DNA of 38,514 nt, taken from assembly GCA_030636545.1 (NCBI GenBank), contig DAOVWR010000001.1, positions 1 through 38,514 on the forward strand, given 5' to 3'. The DNA comes from Mycoplasmatota bacterium (GTDB lineage: Bacteria; Bacillota_I; Bacilli_A; Izemoplasmatales; Izemoplasmataceae). This document shows, piece after piece, positions 23,223-31,306 of this stretch (position 1 is its first letter; each line of letters begins with the position of its first letter). The translations under genes and the position numbers were made by a program. The notes beneath the pieces were generated by a model. It made no database searches, was not told where the DNA came from, and worked only from the letters and a program-made list of their open reading frames with translations.

Positions 23223-25946
23223 TTATTTTATTATATTTTCGCATCTTTCACAGAGTCCTTCGTGTGTATGATCAACTATTTGCCAACATCTATCACATGT
23301 TTCTCCTGCTGCTTTTTCAACATCAATTGAGAGATTGTTAAACTTATATATTCCCTGTCCTTCTTTCATTTCAAATTGTGAAACGATAAACATTTGTCCA
23401 AGGTTTGCGTTCATTGAATTTAGTAATTCCTTAACTTCACCACTTGGGTAAAGAGTTAATTTAGCATTAAAGCTTTTACCAATTACTTTCTCATTTCTAG
23501 CTACTTCTAAAGCTTTTAAGACACTATCTCTAACTACCATAAAATTTTCATATTTAGTAATAATTTCTTCATTACCTAGTTCAACATACTTTGGCATATT
23601 TTCTAAATACATGTTTTCTTCAGCTCGATATGGTAAATGTTTATAAGCTTCATGAGTTGTATGAGGAATCATTGGTGTTAAAAGTTTAAGTAATGTTGTT
23701 GTAATGTCATAAAGAACTGTTTGAATACTACGTCGATCATGATTGTTTGATTTTTCTATATATAATACATCTTTAGTGAAATCTAAGTAAAAAGCACTTA
23801 ACTCTCTAGTTACAAAGTTGTTAATCCCGCGAGCTAATGAATCAAACTCAAAATGATCATAACGATTAATTGTTTCTTTAACTAAAATATTTAGTTTTAA
23901 AGTAACATATTTATCTACTTCATTTAGGTCGTCGAACTCAACTCGATCTTTTAATGGACTAAAGTCATACAGATTTCCAAGCATGAAACGAATTGTATTT
24001 CTTATTTTACGATAAGATTCACTTACTTGTTTCATCATTTCATTACTTATTCTAACATCACTTTGGTAATCAACACTAGCTACCCATAGACGTAATATAT
24101 CAGCACCACTTTGTTTCATCACTTTAAGGGGATCAATAGCGTTACCGAGTGATTTAGACATCTTTTTACCATCGCCATCTAAAACAAATCCATGTGTTAA
24201 ACAAGTTTTATAAGGGCTTTTACCCATAGAGGCAACACCTGTTGATAAACTACTATTGAACCAACCACGGTATTGGTCGCTTCCTTCTAAATACAAATCA
24301 CTTGGATAAGGATAACCATAATCTTTCATTCCACCATGATGTGATGTTCCTGAATCAAACCAAACATCTAAAATATCTGTTTCTTTTGTGAATAATCCCT
24401 TAGGTGAAGCAGGATTTGTATAACCTTTAGGTAATAATTCTTTGGCACTCATTGTGTACCAAGCGTTAGAACCTTCTTTTTCAAAGACGTTTGCTACATG
24501 ATTAATAACCTCTTTATCAAGTATTTCCGTTCCATCTTCATTATAGAATACAGGAATTGGAACTCCCCAAGTTCTTTGGCGAGATATACACCAGGCTTTT
24601 CTATCTTTAACCATGTTTGTCATTTTTAATTCTCCCCATTTAGGGTACCAAGTAATATTTTCAATTTCTTTTAGCATAGCTACTTTTAATGATTCAATTG
24701 ACGCAAACCATTGAGCTGTAGCTCTGAATATTACTGGTTTTTTAGTACGCCAATCATGAGGATAACTATGTGTAATCCAGACCATTTTCAATAAATATCC
24801 TAAACTATCAAGATCAGCTACAACACTTTTATTACATACTTCGATGAATTGTCCTTCATATTGAACTGCTTCTTTAGTCATGTGACCTTTAGCATCAACT
24901 GGACATAAAACATCTAAACCATAATTTTGTCCTATTATGAAGTCATCTTCTCCATGTCCTGGAGCGGTATGAACTAATCCAGTTCCACCTTCAACTGTAA
25001 CATGGTGTCCTAAGACAATTGGGCTTATTCTATCATATAAAGGATGTTTATAACTCATTCCTTCAAGAACTTGTCCTTTTACTTCTTTTAATACTTCAAC
25101 TTTTTCCCATTCTAAGAGAGTAGCTAATTCATTAATTAAATCAGTAGCTACTAAATAATTATGTTGATCATTTACTCTAATGAATGAGTAAAGTAATTGA
25201 TCTCCTACTGCGATTGCTAGGTTTCCTGGAATAGTCCAAGGAGTTGTTGTCCAAATTAAGAATTGGAAATCTTCTTCAAAGACATTTAGTTTTTCAACAG
25301 CGTCCATCGCTACATAGATTGATGGAGATTTTTTATCATGATATTCAATTTCTGCTTCTGCTAGTGCTGTTTCACTAGATGGAGACCAAAATATTGGTTT
25401 TAATCCTTTAAAGATTAAACCTTTTTCAACCATTGAAGCAAATATTTTAAGTTGTGAAGCTTCATATTTTGAGTCCAAAGTTATATAAGGATTATCCCAT
25501 TCACCTAAAATACCTAATCTTTTGAATTGGCCTTTTTGTTTCTCAACTTGTTCAAGAGCATAGTCAGCACACATTTTTCTGAATTCTACTTTATCAATTA
25601 GATTACGATTAATCTTTTTTGTTTTAACTAAAGCTGTTTCGATAGGAAGACCATGTGTATCCCAACCTGGTACATATCTAGTATAAAAACCTTGCATGCT
25701 TTTATATCTTAAAATAAAATCTTTTAAGGTTTTGTTTAAAGCATGGCCGATATGAATATCACCGTTTGCGTATGGTGGTCCATCATGTAAGACATATTCA
25801 GTGTTTTCTTTGTTTTTAGCTAAACGTTTGTTGTAAAGATCAATTTCATTCCATTCTTCTTGAATCTTTGGTTCATTATTCCCTAAGTTTCCCCGCATTG
25901 GGAAAGCTGTTTTTGGTAATAATAAACTGTCTTTGTAATCATTCAT
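23223..25946 (-). CDS. ileS: Isoleucyl-tRNA synthetase
   Basis: Class I synthetase that charges tRNA-Ile; 907 residues is normal for the bacterial type. The HIGH motif is in PYANGDIHIGHALNKTLKD near residue 62. The editing (CP1) domain follows, with WTTTPWTIPGNLAIAV, and the ADHIVHTAPGHGEDD-like region reads GLVHTAPGHGEDDF. The KMSKS motif is in GDGKKMSKSLGN near residue 592. The C-terminal zinc finger CDRCWQ...CERC marks the bacterial, mupirocin-sensitive type. It is preceded by an Ile-specific T-box, so it is induced when tRNA-Ile is uncharged. It lies next to ylmG-sepF-ylmE-ftsZ, as in Firmicutes, but ylmH and divIVA are missing between. Confidence 0.98.
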   Translation of the reverse strand: MNDYKDSLLLPKTAFPMRGNLGNNEPKIQEEWNEIDLYNKRLAKNKENTEYVLHDGPPYANGDIHIGHALNKTLKDFILRYKSMQGFYTRYVPGWDTHGLPIETALVKTKKINRNLIDKVEFRKMCADYALEQVEKQKGQFKRLGILGEWDNPYITLDSKYEASQLKIFASMVEKGLIFKGLKPIFWSPSSETALAEAEIEYHDKKSPSIYVAMDAVEKLNVFEEDFQFLIWTTTPWTIPGNLAIAVGDQLLYSFIRVNDQHNYLVATDLINELATLLEWEKVEVLKEVKGQVLEGMSYKHPLYDRISPIVLGHHVTVEGGTGLVHTAPGHGEDDFIIGQNYGLDVLCPVDAKGHMTKEAVQYEGQFIEVCNKSVVADLDSLGYLLKMVWITHSYPHDWRTKKPVIFRATAQWFASIESLKVAMLKEIENITWYPKWGELKMTNMVKDRKAWCISRQRTWGVPIPVFYNEDGTEILDKEVINHVANVFEKEGSNAWYTMSAKELLPKGYTNPASPKGLFTKETDILDVWFDSGTSHHGGMKDYGYPYPSDLYLEGSDQYRGWFNSSLSTGVASMGKSPYKTCLTHGFVLDGDGKKMSKSLGNAIDPLKVMKQSGADILRLWVASVDYQSDVRISNEMMKQVSESYRKIRNTIRFMLGNLYDFSPLKDRVEFDDLNEVDKYVTLKLNILVKETINRYDHFEFDSLARGINNFVTRELSAFYLDFTKDVLYIEKSNNHDRRSIQTVLYDITTTLLKLLTPMIPHTTHEAYKHLPYRAEENMYLENMPKYVELGNEEIITKYENFMVVRDSVLKALEVARNEKVIGKSFNAKLTLYPSGEVKELLNSMNANLGQMFIVSQFEMKEGQGIYKFNNLSIDVEKAAGETCDRCWQIVDHTHEGLCERCENIIK

Positions 25947-25967
25947 TTTTATTCACTCCTTTATAAT

Positions 25968-25998
25968 AAAAAAAATCGCCCTTAAAAATAAGGACGAA
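25968..25998 (-). terminator. T-box leader terminator of ileS
   Basis: TCGTCCTTA and TAAGGGCGA pair on the minus strand (one G-T pair) around a short T-rich loop, then eight T. Confidence 0.9.
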
Positions 25999-26188
25999 TT
26001 ATACTCCGCGGTACCACCTTGGTTCTAGTTATTACTAGCTCTCATCTCGATAACGGTGAGTTCCGGAAATTCTTAATAATTTTTCAGAATTTCGCTCATA
26101 GGGGATACGTTTAATATTGGTTATCCAAGTTTTCAGCTACCCTTGGTCTCTTTAATAAACAATTTATTAAACACTTGTCCTAGTCATT
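25968..26188 (-). promoter_or_regulatory. Ile T-box leader of ileS
   Basis: The minus strand carries the T-box sequence AAGGTGGTACCGCG (26020-26007) with the tRNA-tail-binding TGGT. Stem I runs from TAGGACAAG near 26181 to CCCCTA near 26100. Its specifier loop holds ATC (26106-26104), an Ile codon, next to a stem formed by GTTTAATA and TATTAAAC. The leader ends in the terminator at 25968-25998, whose 5' arm competes with the T-box antiterminator. Regulation is by transcription antitermination when uncharged tRNA-Ile binds. Confidence 0.96.
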
Positions 26189-26255
26189 GCTTTTTATACT
26201 TTACATTTTAACAAAATAAATCTAAAAAACAATACTTTTAAGGATATTTTTTAGA

Positions 26256-26516
26256 TTAACTTAGTGTTGCGATCATTTGACCTAAATAATTTAGACCTAA
26301 TGTGTATAACATAAAACCTAAAATTGGCGTAAAATCCATTTGTCCAAAAACTAATAATCCTCTAAAAATACGCATGTAAGGATTAGCGATTTTATGAATT
26401 GTATAGTATACTTTTGATTTTCTAAATTCTGGAAACCAAGATCCAAGTACATAGATAATTAATATCCAGTAGTAGATTTCTAGTATCCAATGAATTATTG
26501 TTAGTAATAAAACCAT
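26256..26516 (-). CDS. ylmG: YggT/YlmG family membrane protein
   Basis: An 86-residue protein with two hydrophobic helices (about 5-25 and 60-82) and the conserved block SWFPEFRKSKVYYTIHKIANPYMRIFRGLLVF, followed by DFTPILGFML, which is the YggT signature (P-x-DxSPI). YlmG is a widespread small membrane protein of the division cluster, with proposed roles in envelope or division placement. Here it sits 5 bases after sepF and before the ileS T-box, as in Firmicutes. Confidence 0.9.
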   Translation of the reverse strand: MVLLLTIIHWILEIYYWILIIYVLGSWFPEFRKSKVYYTIHKIANPYMRIFRGLLVFGQMDFTPILGFMLYTLGLNYLGQMIATLS

Positions 26517-26521
26517 AATTG

Positions 26522-26809
26522 TTACTCCTTATATTCTCCTACAAATTTTCGCAATGTTCCATCTTTATAATCAGTTTTTGTTGCGAATAAAAAGATTTGT
26601 GGTTGGATTATTTCGATTTCACCATCAAGAGCGTAAATAACTCCGCTTAAGAAAGTTATTACTTTATTTGCCTCAATTTCGTTATAATCTTCAAAATTAA
26701 TAATTAGAGGAATCCCTTTTAAAAGCTTATTAGCAAGTTTCATAACGTCTACTTGTTTCTCCATAGTAATGAAGCCGACACGATCAATTGCTTTTTTGTT
26801 TTTAGCCAT
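26522..26809 (-). CDS. sepF: Cell division protein SepF (core domain only)
   Basis: SepF bundles FtsZ filaments and ties them to the membrane. The 95 residues match the C-terminal SepF domain: VDVMKLANKLLKGIPLIINFEDYNEIEANKVITFLSGVIYALDGEIEIIQ, with the GxxYALDG motif and ending IFLFATK. B. subtilis SepF is about 150 residues and has an N-terminal amphipathic helix and linker. Here the protein starts MAKNKKAIDRVGFIT and has no clear amphipathic helix, so membrane anchoring may be lost or provided by a partner. It lies between ylmE and ylmG, 3-5 bases from each. Its likely partner FtsZ carries the SepF-binding tail at 27653-28795. Confidence 0.9.
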   Translation of the reverse strand: MAKNKKAIDRVGFITMEKQVDVMKLANKLLKGIPLIINFEDYNEIEANKVITFLSGVIYALDGEIEIIQPQIFLFATKTDYKDGTLRKFVGEYKE

Positions 26810-26812
26810 TAT

Positions 26813-27454
26813 TTACACCTCTTTCTTAAATAATACACTACCAAGTCTTAAATATGTTGCATTATGCTTTATGGCAATTAAGTAGTCATTACTCATTCCA
26901 ATTGATAATTCCAACAAATCAATATTTAGTTTTTCTTTTATTGTTATTTGTAAATTATTTAACTTCTTAAATTCGTTACTTATTATTTCTTCATTATCTG
27001 TTAGTTCTGCCATACCCATTAGTCCAATAATATTAACTTTATCAAGTTCTTTAATGTCTTTTAAGAAGTTAATTACTTCATTTGGATTAAGTCCATGTTT
27101 TGATTCTTCACTACTAATGTTCACTTGAATAAAACAGTTGAGTTTTTCAGTTCTTCTTTTTTGAATTTCTAAAGCAAGCTTCATTGTATCAAGTGAATGA
27201 AGATAATCGATTGAGTTTAATATCTTCTTTGCTTTTTTTGTTTGGAGGGTACCGATTAAATGCCAGGTAATCGGTAAATCAGCTAATTCTCTTTGTTTTT
27301 CTAGTAATATTTCTACTCTGTTTTCTCCGAAATTTGTTAATCCTGTATTATATAATTCTCTCATCTCGTTAGCGTTAAAATACTTTGTAGCTGCGACTAC
27401 AGTAATTGCTGGATTATTTATTGAAGCTAGTATTTCTTTAGTATAAAAGATCAT
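26813..27454 (-). CDS. ylmE: PLP-homeostasis protein, YggS/YlmE family
   Basis: Alanine-racemase-N-fold protein that binds pyridoxal phosphate and buffers its level (PROSC/PLPHP family). The 213 residues carry VVAATKYFNANEMREL with the PLP Lys near residue 25, FGENRVEILLEKQREL, WHLIGTLQTKKAKKI, FIQVNISSEESKHGL, and LSIGMSNDYLIAIKHNATYLRLGSVLF. The usual GTxIFG end reads GSVLFKKEV. The ATG overlaps the stop of the small upstream gene (ATGA), and sepF follows 3 bases later. It is linked by position to division genes, as in B. subtilis; a direct division role is not established. Confidence 0.94.
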   Translation of the reverse strand: MIFYTKEILASINNPAITVVAATKYFNANEMRELYNTGLTNFGENRVEILLEKQRELADLPITWHLIGTLQTKKAKKILNSIDYLHSLDTMKLALEIQKRRTEKLNCFIQVNISSEESKHGLNPNEVINFLKDIKELDKVNIIGLMGMAELTDNEEIISNEFKKLNNLQITIKEKLNIDLLELSIGMSNDYLIAIKHNATYLRLGSVLFKKEV

Positions 27455-27609
27455 TTTCTTCGGGAATAAGTAAATATACTAGTTAAAATAAATCCAAACG
27501 CAGCTAATAATAACATGAAAGAATCACTCATATCTTTCCATAGAATAAATGTTAAGAAAATGGCAAGTATTGATACAACATAAACAATAATAAATATATT
27601 TGATCTCAT
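27451..27609 (-). CDS. 52-residue membrane protein in the division cluster
   Basis: A small gene between ftsZ and ylmE. The ATG at 27609-27607 follows AAAAGGTGAT, and the TGA overlaps the ylmE ATG by two bases (ATGA), a typical coupled arrangement. The product has two hydrophobic segments, about residues 4-23 (NIFIIVYVVSILAIFLTFIL) and 31-46 (SFMLLLAAFGFILTSI), divided by the polar turn WKDMSD, and ends in a basic SRRK tail. The likely topology is a hairpin with both ends in the cytoplasm. I recognise no family. It stands where other Firmicutes carry ylmC/ylmD or nothing. A role with FtsZ/SepF is suggested by position only. Confidence 0.72.
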   Translation of the reverse strand: MRSNIFIIVYVVSILAIFLTFILWKDMSDSFMLLLAAFGFILTSIFTYSRRK

Positions 27610-27632
27610 AATATCACCTTTTTACATTAAAT

Positions 27633-27654
27633 TAAAAAAGCACCAGAGGCGCTT
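27633..27654 (-). terminator. Terminator of ftsZ, containing its stop codon
   Basis: AAGCGCC and GGTGCTT pair on the minus strand around TCT (one G-T pair) and are followed by six T. The ftsZ TAA overlaps the 5' arm. It ends only about 15 bases before the ribosome binding site of the next gene. Confidence 0.8.
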
Positions 27655-28795
27655 ATTTAAATCTTGATTTTAACCAAGATGGAATAGTTGTTTTTGATGG
27701 TTCATCTTCAACAACTTCAACAACTGGTTCTTTATGTTTTTTTCTTTTGCCTTTTTTAGAAGTATCTGCTTTTGGTGTTACAGGAGTATCGTCTGATTCT
27801 TCATGAGGCTTACTACCAATATCAACAAACTCAACTTTGCGATTTTCATCAAATCCAGCTGCGATTACAGTAACAATTATTTCATCTTCTATATCTTGAT
27901 TAATAGTTGTACCGTAAATGATATTTATTTCAGTAGAGCTTGCATTTTGAATAGCTTCAACAGCTTCATTTACTTCCCATAAGGCAATATCGATACCACT
28001 GGCAATATTTACAACTGCGTCAGTAGCACCGTCGATACTTGCATCTAATAATGGAGAATGTATGGCTTTTCTAGTTGCTTCGATAGCGCGATCTTCACCA
28101 CTAGCAATACCAATTCCCATAAGAGCAGTACCTTTATCTTTCATAACTGTTTTAATGTCAGCAAAATCAACGTTAATTAGTCCGGGTACTGTGATGATTT
28201 CAGCAATACCTTGAACTCCTTGACGTAATACATTATCCGCTTCTCTGAACGCCTCTAACATAGATGTAGAGCGGTCAACAACATAAAGTAAACGGTCGTT
28301 TGGAACAACAATTAAAGTATCAACATAAGGTTTTAAAGCATCTAGTCCTTCTAGTGCAGTTGCAACTCTTCTTCTTCCTTCGAAACTAAATGGTTTTGTA
28401 ACAATACCGATTGTTAAACATCCCATTTCCCTAGAAATCCTTGCAATTACCGGTGCAGCACCAGTACCAGTTCCACCACCCATACCTGCAGTGATGAATA
28501 CCATGTCAGTATCGCTTAATAATTCGCGAATTTCATCTTCTGACTCAATAGCGGCACGTCTCCCAATATCAGGATCTGCTCCTGCTCCAAGGCCTCTAGT
28601 TAACATCTTACCAATTTGGATTCTAGAATCAGCCTTAGAAAGTCTTAATACTTGTGCATCTGTGTTTATAGCTACAAATTCAACACCTTGAACCTCATTT
28701 TCAATCATTCGGTTCACTGCATTTCCTCCACCGCCACCAACTCCGATTACCTTAATTGAGGGCTTTTGATTAAAATTATCTAATGATTCGAACAT
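27653..28795 (-). CDS. ftsZ: Cell division GTPase FtsZ
   Basis: Tubulin-like GTPase that forms the division ring. The 380 residues start MFESLDNFNQKPSIKVIGVGGGGGNAVNRMIE, with the first glycine-rich GTP site. The tubulin signature GGGTGTGAAPVIA is near residue 102, and FADIKTVM and the T7 loop region follow. The variable linker is about 50 residues, charged (KKGKRKKHKE), and the C-terminal peptide TTIPSWLKSRFK matches the conserved tail bound by SepF and FtsA. ATG at 28795 has TTGGAGGT upstream; a TTG at 28810 is part of that ribosome binding site. FtsA is not adjacent, so SepF is probably the main anchor. Confidence 0.98.
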   Translation of the reverse strand: MFESLDNFNQKPSIKVIGVGGGGGNAVNRMIENEVQGVEFVAINTDAQVLRLSKADSRIQIGKMLTRGLGAGADPDIGRRAAIESEDEIRELLSDTDMVFITAGMGGGTGTGAAPVIARISREMGCLTIGIVTKPFSFEGRRRVATALEGLDALKPYVDTLIVVPNDRLLYVVDRSTSMLEAFREADNVLRQGVQGIAEIITVPGLINVDFADIKTVMKDKGTALMGIGIASGEDRAIEATRKAIHSPLLDASIDGATDAVVNIASGIDIALWEVNEAVEAIQNASSTEINIIYGTTINQDIEDEIIVTVIAAGFDENRKVEFVDIGSKPHEESDDTPVTPKADTSKKGKRKKHKEPVVEVVEDEPSKTTIPSWLKSRFK

Positions 28796-28825
28796 ATATT
28801 TTACCTCCAATTAACTTATTAATCT

Positions 28826-28834
28826 ATTATATCA
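28826..28834 (-). promoter_or_regulatory. Extended -10 promoter of ftsZ
   Basis: The minus strand reads TGATATAAT, a perfect TGn-extended -10, about 30 bases before the ATG. The -35 (TTTATT, 28854-28849) is poor. Confidence 0.55.
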
Positions 28835-28887
28835 TTTTTGTGGTATAAAATAAACATTATTTTTCTAAAAAACGGCTTAATAATCTA

Positions 28888-29997
28888 TTAATAGTATTTT
28901 TTGAAAAATTCTTCTTTAAAATCTCCTAGGCGATCATTTTGAATTGCCTCACGAATATTTTTTGTAAGAGTTTTTAAGAAATATAAATTGTGATAACTTA
29001 TTAGTCTTTGGCCTAAACTTTCTTGGGCCTTAAAAAGGTGTCTCAAATAGCTTTTCGTATATGTTTTACAAACCTTACAATCACACTCGTTATCAAGTGA
29101 TGATAGATCATTCTCATAGACTTTACTTTTGATTGAAACTCTTCCAACACTTGTCATTGCTCCACCGTGTCTTGCAAGTCTTGTTGGGTGAACACAATCA
29201 AACATATCGATACCCCGAATAACTCCTTCAATTATATCGTCGGGTGTTCCAACACACATTAAATAACGAGGTTTATCTTTTGGAAGGGCATCTTTTAAGT
29301 AGTCAAGAACTTCGTACTGTTCCTGCTTTGTCTCTCCAACACTTAAGCCACCAATACTATAACCAGGGAAATCCATTTCAACTAAGGCCTTTACACACAT
29401 TAATCTTAAGTCTTTATAAGGTCCGCCTTGAACAATTCCAAATAGTGATTGGTCAGTATTATCCCCATGTTCTTTGCTCCCCCGTAGAGCCCATCTAATT
29501 GTTCTTTCAACCGAGTCTTTCATGTATTCATATGATGAACTAAATGGCGGACATTCATCAAAACTCATGATGATATCTGCTCCTAAATTATGTTGTATTT
29601 TGATTGAATCCTCTGGAGACATGAATAGTTTTTCACCTGATTTATGATGTCTAAATTCCACACCTTCTTCAGTTATTTTTCTAATGTTTGAAAGACTAAA
29701 AACTTGAAATCCACCACTATCAGTAAGGAGTGCTTTATTCCAATTCATGAACCCTCTAATTCCACCGTTATTTTTAACAATTTCATCACCAGGTTGAAGC
29801 CATAAATGATATGTATTTCCTAAAATTAATCCATCACTTACTTCTTCTATTTCTTTATTTTCTAATGTTTTCACTGTAGCCTTAGTTCCTACGGGCATAA
29901 AAACTGGTGTTTCAATACTCCCATGTGGAGTATGTAAAATACCAAGTCTAGCACCTGTTTGTTTGCATTCGTGAATCAATTCATATCTTATTTGCAT
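28888..29997 (-). CDS. tgt: tRNA-guanine transglycosylase (queuine tRNA-ribosyltransferase)
   Basis: Exchanges G34 for preQ1 (bacterial type) in tRNAs with GUN anticodons. The 369 residues show TDSGGFQVFSLSNIRKITEEGVEFRHHKSG, with the substrate Asp of TDSGG near residue 92, SFDECPPFSSSYEYMKDSVERT, FGIVQGG and YSIGGLSVGE, the nucleophile Asp in VRGIDMFDCVHPTRLAR, and the zinc Cys motif CDCKVC with a distant His. The product is acted on by QueA (encoded at the right edge). queA and tgt are usually neighbours but lie 8 kb apart here. RBS GGTGAT precedes the ATG. The upstream gene ends 46 bases away, so cotranscription with the dehydratase-like genes is possible. Confidence 0.97.
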   Translation of the reverse strand: MQIRYELIHECKQTGARLGILHTPHGSIETPVFMPVGTKATVKTLENKEIEEVSDGLILGNTYHLWLQPGDEIVKNNGGIRGFMNWNKALLTDSGGFQVFSLSNIRKITEEGVEFRHHKSGEKLFMSPEDSIKIQHNLGADIIMSFDECPPFSSSYEYMKDSVERTIRWALRGSKEHGDNTDQSLFGIVQGGPYKDLRLMCVKALVEMDFPGYSIGGLSVGETKQEQYEVLDYLKDALPKDKPRYLMCVGTPDDIIEGVIRGIDMFDCVHPTRLARHGGAMTSVGRVSIKSKVYENDLSSLDNECDCKVCKTYTKSYLRHLFKAQESLGQRLISYHNLYFLKTLTKNIREAIQNDRLGDFKEEFFKKYY

Positions 29998-30043
29998 ATT
30001 ATCACCAAATTTATTATATATTACTATTTCTAAATTATATACA

Positions 30044-31306
30044 TTATTTCATATTTTTCTTTGCATTTGCGATCATTAATCTAATTCGGTTCAACTGATT
30101 TATCTCAGTTGCACTTGTATCATAATCAATTGTGACGATATTACTTTCAGGGAAATTATCCTTAATTCGTTTAATCATTCCTTTACCTGCGATATGGTTT
30201 GGCAAACAACCAAATGGCTGTGTACAGACAATATTAGGTACTTTATTATGAATTAAATGAATCATTTCAGCTGTTAAAAGCCAGCCCTCACCTACGTGAG
30301 TTCCATAGCCAATGAATCCTTTTGCTAACTTCTTAAGTTCACGGTAAGGAAGAGGTTTTATAAATCCATATTTATCTATTATTTTAGCTACAATTTTTTT
30401 TCTTCTCTCTACAAACTCAACAGTTATATAGTTAGAAAACATTATAAGCTTACTTCCACCATACTTTTTAATATCATGAACTGTAGAATCAAAAGTATAT
30501 AAGAAGAAATCAAAGATGCTAGGTGTGATTACTTCACATCCCTCATCTCTTAAGACTTGTTCTAAATCGTTATTCCCTAGTGGAGAGTATTTAACGTAGA
30601 TTTCCCCAACTACGCCAACCTTGGGCTTTATAACAGTGCGATCTACTTCTATTTCTGAAAAACGTTTAACAACCTTATCAACTAACCTTTTTGGCATAAG
30701 CCATGCTCTAAGATCGTTATAGCTAACACTTTTAGCTAGTAGATTATGCATTTCTTTATAGACAGCCATTGTTTCACCCTTGTTAACCTCATAAGGAATT
30801 ACTTCATTTACTATTTGCATTAAGATATCTCCATATATTAAAGAATTAGTAAGTTTGAAAATCATTCGGTTCGAAATATTAAATCCAGGATTACTTTCTA
30901 GCCCTACTGAATTAAAACTTACAATAGGAATATACTCATATCCGGCTTTAATAAAGGCTTTTCTAATTAAACTTAAATAATTACTTGCTCGACATCCTCC
31001 ACCTGTTTGGGAAATCATTACGGCAATTTTACGAACATCATAACCACCAGATTTAATCGCATCAATGAATTGTCCAATTACAAGCATAGCTGGAACACAA
31101 ATATCATTATGAGAGTATTTCATACCCTCGTTGATTAAATCAAAATTATGGTTTTGAAGTATTTCCGCTTGATACCCTTCACTTTCTAAGATATCAATAA
31201 AGAAATCAAAATGGTAAGGAGCCATTGATGGTATTAGTATTTTATATTCTTTTTTCATTTCTTTAGTAAAGATTACTCTAGTTCCTTCATAAATTAATTT
31301 TGCCAT
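30044..31306 (-). CDS. 2-hydroxyacyl-CoA dehydratase-like (HgdB-type) protein
   Basis: A 420-residue protein related to the HgdB/BcrC-type iron-sulphur dehydratase subunits (COG3581-like). Cys in SHNDICVPAMLVIGQF, in QTGGGCRASNYLSLIRKAF and in CTQPFGCLPNHIAGKGM are placed like cluster-binding Cys of that family. In many Firmicutes this domain is the C-terminal third of one protein of about 1400 residues that begins with two activase domains; here it is a separate gene whose ATG overlaps the upstream stop (TAATG). The reaction is not known. No acyl-CoA dehydratase, CoA-transferase or electron-transfer flavoprotein is nearby, so a classical amino-acid fermentation pathway cannot be claimed. The final residues (NQLNRIRLMIANAKKNMK) are helical. 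Confidence 0.8.
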   Translation of the reverse strand: MAKLIYEGTRVIFTKEMKKEYKILIPSMAPYHFDFFIDILESEGYQAEILQNHNFDLINEGMKYSHNDICVPAMLVIGQFIDAIKSGGYDVRKIAVMISQTGGGCRASNYLSLIRKAFIKAGYEYIPIVSFNSVGLESNPGFNISNRMIFKLTNSLIYGDILMQIVNEVIPYEVNKGETMAVYKEMHNLLAKSVSYNDLRAWLMPKRLVDKVVKRFSEIEVDRTVIKPKVGVVGEIYVKYSPLGNNDLEQVLRDEGCEVITPSIFDFFLYTFDSTVHDIKKYGGSKLIMFSNYITVEFVERRKKIVAKIIDKYGFIKPLPYRELKKLAKGFIGYGTHVGEGWLLTAEMIHLIHNKVPNIVCTQPFGCLPNHIAGKGMIKRIKDNFPESNIVTIDYDTSATEINQLNRIRLMIANAKKNMK

